Of a stretch of 64,000 nucleotides of DNA, positions 27,864 through 36,527 are shown one piece after another (positions within the stretch are counted from its first letter, which is position 1; each line of letters begins with the position of its first letter). A program made the position numbers and the translations under genes. The notes beneath the pieces were generated by a model, which was not told the DNA's origin, did no database searches, and was given only the letters and a program-made list of their open reading frames with translations. The DNA is from Nitrosomonas sp. Lineage in GTDB: Bacteria; Pseudomonadota; Gammaproteobacteria; Burkholderiales; Nitrosomonadaceae. The stretch is taken from positions 1,703,485-1,767,484 of the forward strand of contig JALDQW010000001.1 of NCBI GenBank assembly GCA_031316255.1, in the 5' to 3' direction.

Positions 27864-28964
27864 TTATTGCCACTTTGCTTGATAGGGCGTGATATCAAAA
27901 GGCTGAGTGGTGCCGATGATGTTGTTTACCAAAATCTCTGCACTGGCAGGGGCCATTGTTACGCCATAACGAAAATGTCCGCTGTTAATATATAGATTCG
28001 TTAGATTAGGATGCCGGCTGATCGTAGGGATATTCTCTGGCGATGCAGGACGCAGACCTGACCAATGGTTTTTTATAGGCATGTTATATAGTTGAGGGAG
28101 CATGCTTATTGCATCATGCAATAACTTCTTTCTGGCTGAGACTGTTACCCGTTTATTAAATCCCCTGTCTTCCAGTGTACTGCCGACCAGAAGGTGCCCG
28201 TCTTTGCGGGGAATGATATAAGAACTGCCTTTAACCAGAATTGCCTTTAATGGTGGGTTGTCGAATTTAAACAATAGCATCTGGCCACAGATAGGTCTGA
28301 TATCTAAATCAAATGCGTATTTCCCTAAAACCTCTTTAGTCCAGGCACCCGCTGCAATAATAAAGTTGTCTGCTGCAAACTGTTGGCGTGATGATTGAAG
28401 GGATTGAACCTTATTATGCTTAACGGTTAACCCTTGGACAGTACAGTTTTCAATGATTTTTCCACCCAATTGAATCACATGCTGATGTAGTGCACTGAGT
28501 AACCTGGGATTCCGGATTTGTGCAATACCAGGTAAGTAGATTGTTTGTTCTGGATCGTTACAATTCATATTAGTGTTATCAGTTGGGCGAGGTACAGACA
28601 GTTTTATTTGCTGAATGTTTGTATTATTTTTTGAACACCAGTGTAAAGCGGTTTCTAAATCATAGGGTGGTAAAACAAACATACCGCATTGACTATACTC
28701 CGGATCAATACCTGTCGCAGAGTGTAATGCCGATGCCCAGTCAGAAAACAAACTGGCGCTGTAAAGCGTTAGACGTGTCACAGTCTCTGTATAATTCCAA
28801 GGGAATAAGGGGGATAAAATTCCGCCACCGGCCCATGAAGATTCTTGCCCTACTTGTCCACGTTCCAAGATTAATACCTTAATCCCCTGTTTAAGCAGAC
28901 GTTCTGCAGTTGCCAAGCCGATGATACCCGCTCCAACAATAATCACATCGTGTTGCATACCCAT
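27864..28964 (-). CDS. thiO: Glycine oxidase
   Basis: A 366-residue DAO-family flavoprotein that makes dehydroglycine for the thiazole of thiamine. FAD motif VIIVGAGIIGLATAERLL and then GQESSWAGGGILSPLFPW, typical of ThiO, at the start; C-terminal HWSGLRPASPENIP and YINSGHFRYGVTMAPASAE. No other thiamine genes and no TPP riboswitch are seen, so the pathway link rests on the family. A 16-bp perfect palindrome lies about 27-42 bases upstream of the start. An ATG two codons inside is an alternative start. Confidence 0.88.
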   Translation of the reverse strand: MGMQHDVIIVGAGIIGLATAERLLKQGIKVLILERGQVGQESSWAGGGILSPLFPWNYTETVTRLTLYSASLFSDWASALHSATGIDPEYSQCGMFVLPPYDLETALHWCSKNNTNIQQIKLSVPRPTDNTNMNCNDPEQTIYLPGIAQIRNPRLLSALHQHVIQLGGKIIENCTVQGLTVKHNKVQSLQSSRQQFAADNFIIAAGAWTKEVLGKYAFDLDIRPICGQMLLFKFDNPPLKAILVKGSSYIIPRKDGHLLVGSTLEDRGFNKRVTVSARKKLLHDAISMLPQLYNMPIKNHWSGLRPASPENIPTISRHPNLTNLYINSGHFRYGVTMAPASAEILVNNIIGTTQPFDITPYQAKWQ

Positions 28965-28990
28965 ACCATCATTCTAAATTTCTAAAAAAC

Positions 28991-29006
28991 AAAACGATAT
29001 CGTTTT
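28991..29006. promoter_or_regulatory. 16-bp perfect palindrome upstream of thiO (operator candidate)
   Basis: AAAACGATATCGTTTT is its own reverse complement and lies 27-42 bases before the thiO start in the promoter zone. No known regulator is assigned. Confidence 0.35.
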
Positions 29007-29030
29007 CATGTAAAGGTTGGCGGAAAAATA

Positions 29031-29245
29031 GGGACTGTAAATTAAATTGTGTAACTGCCTACGTTACCCTGGATATCAACGTGGCGGTCCTTTTGCACTG
29101 TACATCTCCTTGAATGTCGCCACAATTTTACGTGTTGTCATGCCTTTGGCATACAGACTTAGAATCATTTTATCCAATGAAGTAAAACGCGTCTGGTTTC
29201 GCAGTTTCTCGGGCAAAATTTTCTGGTTTTTCTGTGTTCATCGTC
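29031..29245 (-). pseudogene. IS256-family transposase remnant, internally deleted
   Basis: On the minus strand, frame ending at 29076, reading gives NQTRFTSLDKMILSLYAKG followed by MTTRKIVATFKEMY. This is the conserved mid-region of IS256-family transposases (TRFTSLDDKILALYAKGMTT type). After EMY the frame switches to SAKGPPR and a stop, then a sequence ending at 29031 that looks like an IS256 terminal repeat (reading on the plus strand GGGACTGTAAATTAAATTG). Upstream there is an in-frame stop and no opposite end. It is therefore a dead fragment that lost both the front and the catalytic core. Confidence 0.75.
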
Positions 29246-29510
29246 TATCCTTTAAAGAAACTCATAATAGACAATTGCACAGTTAATAGGGTGGTCTCGT
29301 TTATAAATCTGACTGGTACACTGTTGATTTGCTATTCGACGGATTATTGTTCAACAATTGTTGACAACCGCGGTGAGAAATTAGAATTTCTCTCATGCAA
29401 AAACTGTTTGATGCTTTGTGGATTGATTGGGTGCGAGCAATAACTGATTACTCGAATTGTGAATGTTTGAGGTTAGGTCAATTTCAATTCTAAGTGTTAA
29501 AAGCTTAGAA
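29246..29510. other. Intergenic stretch without recognised gene
   Basis: AT-rich DNA between the transposase remnant and a large hairpin. Short open frames on the plus strand have no ribosome site or recognisable domain. Confidence 0.3.
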
Positions 29511-29551
29511 TGCACAAATATCTGTTTAAGTGTTAAACCGATATTTGTGCA
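29511..29551 (-). terminator. Long near-perfect hairpin downstream of the 34-residue ORF
   Basis: TGCACAAATATC (29511-29522) pairs with GATATTTGTGCA (29540-29551). Inside, GTTTAA and TTAAAC pair around a GTG loop, with one mismatch between the two stems, giving 18 paired bases per arm. It begins 19 bases past the microprotein stop on the minus strand. There is no long T-run after it, so it could be an RNA-stabilising 3' structure rather than a classic terminator. Confidence 0.5.
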
Positions 29552-29569
29552 CTTCTTGAACTAATCAAT

Positions 29570-29674
29570 TTACATTTGGTAAACGATTAGGCCAATCACT
29601 ATAAATGCAACTGTTGTAATACCGATCAGTTTCAGTGTTTGTGCATCTGTTGCTCTGTTTGAATCATCGCTCAT
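29570..29674 (-). CDS. Single-pass membrane microprotein, 34 residues
   Basis: The ATG at 29674 has AAGGAG eight bases upstream. The product begins SDDSNRATDAQTLKLIG, continues with a hydrophobic helix (ITTVAFIVIGLIVY) and ends QM. It has a polar acidic head and one membrane span, the form of small subunits of membrane complexes. I do not recognise a family. A terminator-like hairpin before it and a long hairpin after it mark it as its own transcription unit. Confidence 0.6.
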   Translation of the reverse strand: MSDDSNRATDAQTLKLIGITTVAFIVIGLIVYQM

Positions 29675-29722
29675 AACTCAATCTCCTTATTAATTTATTA
29701 ACTATTTTGTCTTAATTTTACC

Positions 29723-29759
29723 TACTAAAAACAAAAGTCGATTTTAAAAACTCGACTTT
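29723..29759 (-). terminator. Rho-independent terminator or attenuator upstream of the microprotein
   Basis: AAAGTCGA (29734-29741) pairs with TCGACTTT (29752-29759). On the minus strand the stem is followed by TGTTTTT. It lies about 60 bases before the microprotein start, so it ends an upstream leftward transcript or attenuates the microprotein mRNA. Confidence 0.45.
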
Positions 29760-30227
29760 ACCACTTTAACCTCACAAAAAAGCGGGGTTATGTTAGAAAA
29801 CACAACAGATTTCTCTGCTCCCCAGTATTTTTTAGCGGCGTTTACTACCACGATGCGGCAACCTAATTCTAGCGTAACCTACTGGGTTATTATTATTTTT
29901 CATCATAATAGCATTTATTATTATTTGCAACCTAACTATTATGCGTATGAATTCTAACCTACATTTTCTGACAATGAAAGATTAGTTTTAAAATTAACCC
30001 TAAAATTTTTGCGGTTTTAGTTTTGCTGCTGCTTGAGCTTCAATGCAATCAGATAATGCATCGCGCGCAAACCCAGATCATTCAGAAAGGCTTGATTGCT
30101 AGAACCGCTATCAACCAGAACTAATACCCCAGGCTTACCGCCTGGCCCAATTTCACAGACCGGTTGGACTGGTGCCGAAAATTTAGATTTCAGCTCGATA
30201 GGTGATAGTCCCCGGGCGGCCTAATCA
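29760..30227. other. Decayed DNA with a possible transposase-like scrap
   Basis: No intact gene. On the minus strand about 30017-30200 reads VLVLVDSGSSNQAFLNDLG and then MHYLIALKLKQQQN before a stop. This resembles a fragment of a DDE-type transposase, but I cannot name the family. A CCAGGC/GCCTGG hairpin lies at about 30140-30156. The motif TAACCT recurs several times between 29860 and 29960. Confidence 0.3.
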
Positions 30228-30440
30228 ACCGATTACATATTTGACTCCAGTCAGTTGCAAAACGATAAAATAGATCAATCCACAATTGACGCAAACATTT
30301 TGGTGGTTGGTAATCAAGCATTCGCTTCTTCCCGGTTGTCCTATAGCAACGGAGTGTTGACAGCCGATGTATTTTTCGGTTCCGATATACAAATAAACCT
30401 GGTTGGTACTTTGGTTCTTGATTTCGCGCTAGCTGTGTAA
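30228..30440 (+). pseudogene. RTX/hemolysin-type protein, C-terminal remnant
   Basis: The open frame, with a stop a few codons upstream and no start, reads TDYIFDSSQLQNDKIDQSTI, then DANILVVGNQAF, and near the end SNGVLTADV and IQINLVGTLVLDFALAV. This closely follows the C-terminus of serralysin/RTX calcium-binding proteins (DKIDLSxIDANxxVAGNQAF ... INLVG). Only the last 70 residues remain, without nonapeptide repeats, so it is a relic of a larger secreted protein. The opposite-strand open frame here is taken as a shadow. Confidence 0.6.
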
Positions 30441-30517
30441 GCTTGATTTTTTCTTTCAACAATGTCGAGTATCGAGAATGATTCAGAGAATTCTTGTTTC
30501 CATCCGGTAAAATCGAT

Positions 30518-32081
30518 TCATGAGCCTTGTCTGAGTTTCAGGAAAACACGCGAATCAATTGCTGCGGCGCCGAGCATGCCACCCGACAGCGCTCCCGCGA
30601 TTCCAGGGCTCATAATGTCCTGACCCGCGAGGAATAAACCGGGAACAGGCGTGCGGGCGTTCAGTGCGTCTGACAACATGCGGCGTGGGGTCGTTTCGAC
30701 GCCATAGAACCCGCCCTTTTCGTGGCCGGTGAATGAAGCGGTTGCGAGCGGGGTGCCCAGTTTCCGATAAACGACGAGCGGTGCCAATGCCGGAAACTTT
30801 TCCTCGAAATACGTCATCATTCGCGCCTCGATGCGCTGCTTGAACGCCGTCCACGCACCAGCGTGCACCTCATTGCCGCCAGCCGCAAATTCGGCCACCG
30901 ATGACCAGTCGGCCCAAACCATCATTTGACCGGTATGTTTGTTCGACAAGCCTGGGTTATGAGACGGGTTCTTGAGGGACGGGAACGAGACAAACATCAT
31001 CGGGATTGACTCGTTGTCCGCCGCTGACCATATGGCGTCATTGGTATTCCAGCTTTCGTAAAACCAGTGGTTCGAGCGCGTTGCGCCGTGTCGGGCAATA
31101 TCTCCCTCGAAGCCGAGGAAAACCTCGAAGTGGCATATCGATGGTTTGAAACTGGCTATCTCGCGAGCCCAGGGCTGTTCGCGAATTGCCGCCGGCAACA
31201 GGTGCTTTACCGTTTCACCGGCGCCGATCGCCGAGACAATGAACGGCGCAATGATTTCTTCGCCAGACCGGGTGCATACACCCACGGCGTTGTTATCGTC
31301 AAGCAATATTTCGCTGACCAATGTTGCGGCCCGGACGCTGCCGCCCGCTGCTTCAATCACGGGAACAAGCCTCCCGTGCGATGGCAGCGGAACCGCCAAC
31401 GGGGTAGGTGGCGCCTTCGAGATAGTGGCCCATGACGGTGGCGTGAACGGCGAAACTCGCTTCTTTCGGTTTGCCGCCATATGTCCCCCACTGTGCCGAC
31501 AATACGGCGGCGAGCTTCGGGTCGCTGATGAACTCCGTGATGACCTCGCCGGTCGTGCGGCCGCACCAGTGCTGGATTTTATGCTTGTTCCACCAGTGAT
31601 GCGCGGAACGGAATGGCTCGGGCATCGCGCGCTCGGCGCCAACCATGTGCCCGGCTTCTTCTGCCGACAGCAACGCCTCGAAATAGGCGTCGATTTCGGC
31701 AACATTGCCGGGAAAACGGTCTTTGAGCTCCATCTTGTAGGCTGCAACCGGGCGTCCTACGGGGATTTCGAATTCATCCGGAAAATGCAGTGTATCGTAA
31801 ACGGTACCGACCGAACGAAACTCGATTGTTCCGCCGCTGAGCCAGTCCAGGATCCGGCCCGCGAGCTGGTCGTGGCCGAACGTGCCGCAATAGTGGAGGC
31901 CGACATCCCAGCTGAAACCATCGCGTGTGAAAGCGTGAGTCAGCCCGCCAATCGTCTGCGCTTGCTCAAGCAGCAAAACTTTGTGATCCAGTCGGGAAAG
32001 CGCAGCGGCTGCTGTCATTCCGCCCATGCCGGAACCGATGACAATGACATCGAACGCGTTTGCTGACGGTTTGGCAGTCAT
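30518..32081 (-). pseudogene. CrtI-like FAD oxidoreductase (phytoene desaturase / retinol saturase family), frameshifted
   Basis: The reading starts at an ATG (32081) with GAGGAAA upstream. The first frame has VIVIGSGMGGMTAAAALSRL, LLLEQAQTIGGLTHAF and GATYPVGGSAAIAREACSRD and then stops at 31353. The second frame continues the same protein from VPVIEAAGGSVRAATL to the family C-terminus GLFLAGQDIMSPGIAGALSG. One extra base near 31369-31376 joins them, giving about 520 residues, normal for the family. These enzymes desaturate, saturate or isomerise carotenoid or retinoid-like polyenes; the substrate is unknown. The region is G+C rich (39 of 60 bases at 31381-31440). It may be an inactive gene or a sequencing error. 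Confidence 0.75.
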
Positions 32082-32192
32082 TCGAGGGTTTTCCTCTTTT
32101 TCTGTAGGGTCAGTCAATCATACCAGAAACTGATTGGACGTTTGACGCCGAGTGGCCGCTGGTGTCCTATCCACACCCGCACAATACGGGGT

Positions 32193-32870
32193 TTAACCCT
32201 GCCGAATCTCCCCATCCTCTAATTCCACCACACGGTCGGCGATGTCCAGAATGCGGTAATCGTGGGTGACCAACAAGATGCTGGCGCCGGATTCCCGGGC
32301 GAGTTGTTTGAGGATGGTGACGGCTTCCTGTCCGCTTTGCTTGTCCAGCGATGCGGTGGGTTCGTCGGCGAGCACGATTTTGGGTTGGCCTGCCAATGCT
32401 CTGGCAATGGAGACGCGCTGGCGCTGACCGCCGGAGAGCTGATCCGGCTTGTAATGCAGCCGGTCGCCGAGACCGACGGCCGAGAGCATGTCGCTGGCGC
32501 GTTTGAGGCGTTCCGTTTCCGTCATGTGATCGAACATTTCCAGTGTCATGCTGACATTCTGTTGTGCGGTGAGCGATTTGAGCAGATTGTGTTGCTGAAA
32601 GATGTAACCAGTTTGCTGGCGGATATTGACCTTGGTTTGCTCGCTGCTGTTGATCAATTGTTCGCCAAGGACTTCAACGCTGCCGTCGAACGCCTGGCGC
32701 AGGCCGCCGACGATGGTCAGAAAGGTCGTTTTTCCGGAGCCGGAGGGGCCGGTCATTAAAACAATTTCACCTTTGCCGATTGCGATGGTGATGTTTTTCA
32801 GTACGGGTTGCGAGAGCTTGTCATGGCTGAAACTGAAGTTCAGCTGGCGGACGTCGATTGCGTGGGTCAT
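32193..32870 (-). CDS. devA: DevA-type ABC exporter ATPase
   Basis: 225 residues from the ATG at 32870, which overlaps the permease stop (TGATG). Walker A GPSGSGKTT is at residues 41-49, the signature is LSGGQRQRVSIARAL, and Walker B IVLADEPTASLD. It belongs to the LolD/MacB-like class. Together with the two upstream genes it forms a DevB-DevC-DevA type exporter; in cyanobacteria DevBCA exports heterocyst glycolipids. The cargo here is unknown. Confidence 0.85.
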   Translation of the reverse strand: MTHAIDVRQLNFSFSHDKLSQPVLKNITIAIGKGEIVLMTGPSGSGKTTFLTIVGGLRQAFDGSVEVLGEQLINSSEQTKVNIRQQTGYIFQQHNLLKSLTAQQNVSMTLEMFDHMTETERLKRASDMLSAVGLGDRLHYKPDQLSGGQRQRVSIARALAGQPKIVLADEPTASLDKQSGQEAVTILKQLARESGASILLVTHDYRILDIADRVVELEDGEIRQG

Positions 32871-34048
32871 CAGAACATGTCCGCGGGGTTGGCGTCTTTG
32901 AGTTTTCGGATCGCGAGGAATCCGGCAATAAAGCACATCGACAGAATGAAACCGAAAACCGTTGCGACTTTGGTAACCGTCATGGGCATGGGCATAAACA
33001 TTTGCGACTCGGCCAGATGGTACAGGCTGATCGACAGGATAAAGCCCGGAATGAAACCCAGTACCGCGAGAAAAAACGCAGTGGCGAATACCAGGCGTAC
33101 GAAATAGCTTTGCTTGTAACCCATGGCTTTCAGCGTGGCAAACTCGTAGCGGTGATTGACGATATCGGTAAACAGGATCTGGTAGACGATGACCAGGCCA
33201 ACAACCAGTCCCATCACGGTGCCGAAACCGAAAATGAAACCGATCGGCGCGGTTTCAGACCAGTAATTTTTTTCGTATTGCAGCAATTCGTCAAAGGTGA
33301 AAATGTTGACGAACGGGTTGAGCTGCTGTTTAAGCTCAGCCTTAACCTGTTGGGCTTGTGCAGCCGATGCATCGGGGTGGAGCTTGATTACGCCCATGTC
33401 GATGCCGTCGGCGCGCCGGCCTGGAAAAATACGCAAAAAGTTCAGATCGCTGGTGACCACGTTACCGTCCGCAGCAAATGAGACACCCAGCCGGAACAGG
33501 CCGATAATGCGAATTTTATAGTCGTTGATTTCTGTTTGTGTGCGTCCGGCTTCAAGCAACCGGCGCACCGGCCCGAATTCAGGGCGGGAAAATTCGTCAA
33601 ACATGACGGTGTCCTTGACCTGCAATGAATCCCGGTTGTTTCTGATGGTGTCGACAGCGAACAGCTCGGCGTCCGGGTCGAAACCGTAGACCATTAACGT
33701 GCGCTTGACTTGCGTTTCGATATTTTTAAACGGCGCGAGTCCCAGGTACAGAGGAGCGACTTCGGCAACCGCAGGATGACCGAGTGCGCGCATGAGTTCG
33801 CTGCGGTTGAATGCAACCGGCCGCCACATCGCCTCGCTTTGTTTGTGCATCAGAAATAAATCGCCACTCAGTTTGGTCGGCGCGGAAGCCGCGCTGGCGT
33901 ACAGCGAATCCTTAAAACCCAGTTGCATGAACACCAGCACGCAGGCGAACAAAACGCCGGCGATTGCGGCGATCAGTTTGGCGCGGTCATGGATGAGCTG
34001 CCGCCAGGCCAGGCGTGCCGGGAAATAGCACCAGGAAAGCGCGTTCAT
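32870..34048 (-). CDS. devC: DevC-type ABC exporter permease
   Basis: 392 residues: an N-terminal membrane helix near residues 21-42, a long periplasmic domain to about 250, and three C-terminal helices (about 270-290, 320-345, 355-380), the MacB/FtsX permease plan. FATLKAMGYKQSYF before the second helix is typical of DevC. It overlaps the membrane-fusion gene at its start by 4 bases and the ATPase at its end by 1 base, so the three are co-translated. Confidence 0.85.
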   Translation of the reverse strand: MNALSWCYFPARLAWRQLIHDRAKLIAAIAGVLFACVLVFMQLGFKDSLYASAASAPTKLSGDLFLMHKQSEAMWRPVAFNRSELMRALGHPAVAEVAPLYLGLAPFKNIETQVKRTLMVYGFDPDAELFAVDTIRNNRDSLQVKDTVMFDEFSRPEFGPVRRLLEAGRTQTEINDYKIRIIGLFRLGVSFAADGNVVTSDLNFLRIFPGRRADGIDMGVIKLHPDASAAQAQQVKAELKQQLNPFVNIFTFDELLQYEKNYWSETAPIGFIFGFGTVMGLVVGLVIVYQILFTDIVNHRYEFATLKAMGYKQSYFVRLVFATAFFLAVLGFIPGFILSISLYHLAESQMFMPMPMTVTKVATVFGFILSMCFIAGFLAIRKLKDANPADMF

Positions 34049-34953
34049 GGACTAATCCGTACATGCACCTGACGGAAAATCTGGTGCTGCAGCTGGACGA
34101 CTGCTGCCGGGTCGAGTGTAAGCCGCACTTCGACGATGCGATTATCTCTGTCCGCGAGTGGGTCAGTGTCGTTGAGATCGTTTTTGCGCACCAGATAGCC
34201 GATTTCACGCACCAGCGCGGTATAGGACTGGCTCATCCCGGCAGCGCTAATGGTCGCCTGCTGACCGATCTTGACGCGCGGCAGATCGGCTTCGTAGATT
34301 TCGGCTACGACATCGAGTTGTGTCAAATCCGCCATTTCCAGCAGACCATTGTCGTCGATGCGTTCGCCGGGGCGTGTCAGTATTTTTAATACAGTGCCTG
34401 CAATCGGCGCGCGGATGCGGGTGTTTTTCAATGCTTCTGCAGCAACGCGGCTTTCCGATTCGGCATGTGCGATTTCAGCGGTCAAACGCTTCAGATTTGC
34501 TTCCGACTGCGCAAACGCCATATATTTGGCATCCGCGAGCGAAATACTCGCCATCGAATCCTGCTTGAGCGACTGGAAGCGCAAGTGTTCCTTTCGATTG
34601 AAATCGAATGCGACCTGTTCGCTGTCGCGTTGCGCTTTCAGCACCTTGATGCGGGCTTGTGCCGTTTCGAGTTCCGCCTTTTTCTTGTCATGATCCGACA
34701 ACGTTGCGAGCTCGTCGTCCGCTTCGACCCGATCACCTTCTGCAAAATGCAGTCGTTCCACCCGGGCGCCCTCGGGCCCTGCGTTATGGGATATTCTGAT
34801 TACCCGTGAACGCGGTTCGATGCGGCCCAATGCACCGACGCCCTGGCTGTTATTGCGCGCTTCGGCGGTTGTTGCGGGCAGGTTTGCACTGAGTGCGATT
34901 AGCAGCAAAAACGGTAAAAGCAGTAAAGGCAGACGTGATGTTTTAGCGCGCAT
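34045..34953 (-). CDS. devB: DevB-type membrane fusion protein (HlyD family)
   Basis: 302 residues from the ATG at 34953 (the frame extends to a TTG at 34983; neither has a clear ribosome site). A signal/anchor (LPLLLLPFLLLIALSANLPA) leads to a biotinyl-lipoyl-like segment, an alpha-hairpin coiled coil (about residues 90-175: KKAELETAQARIKVLKAQRD and ANLKRLTAEIAHAES) and the beta-barrel part TRIRAPIAGTVLKI-like (NTRIRAPIAGTVLKILTRPG). It links the permease to an outer-membrane TolC-like partner that is not encoded here. It is the first gene of the operon. Confidence 0.83.
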   Translation of the reverse strand: MRAKTSRLPLLLLPFLLLIALSANLPATTAEARNNSQGVGALGRIEPRSRVIRISHNAGPEGARVERLHFAEGDRVEADDELATLSDHDKKKAELETAQARIKVLKAQRDSEQVAFDFNRKEHLRFQSLKQDSMASISLADAKYMAFAQSEANLKRLTAEIAHAESESRVAAEALKNTRIRAPIAGTVLKILTRPGERIDDNGLLEMADLTQLDVVAEIYEADLPRVKIGQQATISAAGMSQSYTALVREIGYLVRKNDLNDTDPLADRDNRIVEVRLTLDPAAVVQLQHQIFRQVHVRISP

Positions 34954-35330
34954 GGGTAGGTCTATGGTGTGTGAAGGCGACAATGGTGACGATGGCGGCG
35001 ATGGTGTGGCGGATAAGATTACGATTGGATTACGATACTGTAGTTAAAACTTTTGCGCAAGCCGCAATCGGCTGCAATCGGCTTATCCGCCGCAGGTGCG
35101 ATGCGTATCGTAGAAGCCGCAGTGATTCTGTGTTTTTTTTCATGCTCGCGTTTAATCCGGTTTTTGTATCTGACCGTCAGATGCCTGTTTGTTATTAAAA
35201 AATTTATCTCATTGTTCCAAATGACGAGATTGTTGGTGGCAGCACCACAAATTTGGATATTTATTTCAAATTGCAATAATTTTGGTATGTTTTTATTGAA
35301 ATATGAAAGTAATGCTTGCATAATGCATTA
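34954..35330. other. Divergent intergenic region
   Basis: It separates devB (leftward) from the AAA+ gene (rightward) and should carry both promoters. Near 34980-35015 the DNA is a degenerate GATGGCG/GATGGTG-rich stretch. No gene is supported; open frames here lack ribosome sites. Confidence 0.3.
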
Positions 35331-36527
35331 ATGATAGCGCGTCAACTTAAGAATGATCTGATCAGAATCCTGGGTGTCATGCCTGTGGTTGCGTTGCTGG
35401 GTCCGCGGCAGGTTGGCAAGACGACACTGGCACTTGAAATCACCCAGGACAACATCGGTAAACCTGTTTCATATCTGGATCTTGAACTGGATTCTGATTT
35501 TTCCAAACTGGCCGATCCAGAAAATTATTTGCGCCGTTTTGAAAATCAATTGCTGATTATTGACGAAGTGCAGCTCAAGCCCGACTTGTTTCGTATTTTG
35601 AGAGGGCTGGTCGACATTCGAAAACGGGCAGGGGAGAGGAATGCCCAGTTTCTGTTGTTGGGATCGGCTTCCCGTGATCTTTTGCAGCAAACTTCAGAAA
35701 CACTGGCCGGGCGTATTCAGTTTCTGGAATTAAAGCCTTTATCCATTGTTGAAGTTCGGGCAGCGGATTCTCTGGGCTTTAACCCGGAAAAACTATGGTT
35801 TCGTGGCGGCTTTCCGGACAGTTATCTTGCAGCAAGTGATAATGAAAGCTGGGACTGGCGCTCCGCTTTCATCGCTTCTTACGTCGAGCGCGATATCCCG
35901 CAAATGGGCCTGCAAATCCCGGCTGCCAGAATGCGCCGTTTCTGGATGATGCTATCCCATTTTCACGGACAGCAGGTTAATTTGTCCAGTGTGGGGAAAA
36001 GCCTCGAAGTCAGTCACACAACCATACGCAACTATCTTGATATCCTGACTGATCTCTACATGATACGGCAAGTCCAGCCGTGGGCCGGCAATACAAAGAA
36101 GCGGCTTGTCAAATCACCCAAGATCTATGTGCGTGATACAGGCCTTCTACACCGCCTTCTGAACATATCCGATTATGAGGTGCTGTTAGGAAATCCCGTG
36201 CTTGGCTATTCATGGGAAGGATTTGTCATAGAAAACATTGTCGGTATGTTATCGGACAAATGGCGCTATAGTTATTATAGAACCACGGCACAGACAGAAA
36301 TCGATCTGATTATAGAAGGGCCGCGCGCAGAAGTCTGGGCAATAGAAATTAAACGTACGGCTGTTTTGAAAGTTAAGGCAGCTTTTCATACCGCTTGCGC
36401 AGACATTGGCGCCACCAAAAAGTTTATCGTGTATTCCGGTACGGAAAGGTTCCCGGTCGCAGAAAATACAGAAGCCGTCGGTATTGTGGAATTTTTATCG
36501 CAGGACCTTGCAATTACCGGCCTGTAA
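35331..36527 (+). CDS. AAA+ ATPase with DUF4143 C-terminus
   Basis: 398 residues from the ATG at 35331; a TTG at 35316 is also in frame. Walker A GPRQVGKTTLAL and Walker B LLIIDEVQLKPDLF lie in the first third, LLGSASRDLL is sensor 1, and the C-terminal part (SWEGFVIENIVGML, EIDLIIEGP, WAIEIKRTA) is the restriction-nuclease-like DUF4143 domain. The family is common and accessory; its function is not known. It stands alone between the exporter and a repeat-rich region, which suggests gain by transfer. Confidence 0.88.
   Translation: MIARQLKNDLIRILGVMPVVALLGPRQVGKTTLALEITQDNIGKPVSYLDLELDSDFSKLADPENYLRRFENQLLIIDEVQLKPDLFRILRGLVDIRKRAGERNAQFLLLGSASRDLLQQTSETLAGRIQFLELKPLSIVEVRAADSLGFNPEKLWFRGGFPDSYLAASDNESWDWRSAFIASYVERDIPQMGLQIPAARMRRFWMMLSHFHGQQVNLSSVGKSLEVSHTTIRNYLDILTDLYMIRQVQPWAGNTKKRLVKSPKIYVRDTGLLHRLLNISDYEVLLGNPVLGYSWEGFVIENIVGMLSDKWRYSYYRTTAQTEIDLIIEGPRAEVWAIEIKRTAVLKVKAAFHTACADIGATKKFIVYSGTERFPVAENTEAVGIVEFLSQDLAITGL

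Noticed and set aside
28965..29030. A TPP riboswitch upstream of thiO
   Set aside because: The conserved thi-box segments are not present; only a palindrome is seen.
30190..30462. A 90-codon minus-strand open frame over the RTX remnant
   Set aside because: The plus strand at the same place reads as an RTX C-terminus, which fits a known family better; the minus frame has no recognised motif.
31146..32066. A 306-codon plus-strand open frame
   Set aside because: It is antisense to the CrtI-like gene, in G+C-rich DNA where long shadow frames are common; its sequence looks like an out-of-frame translation.
32858..33481. A 207-codon plus-strand open frame over devC
   Set aside because: Antisense to the clearly coding DevC permease, without domain features.
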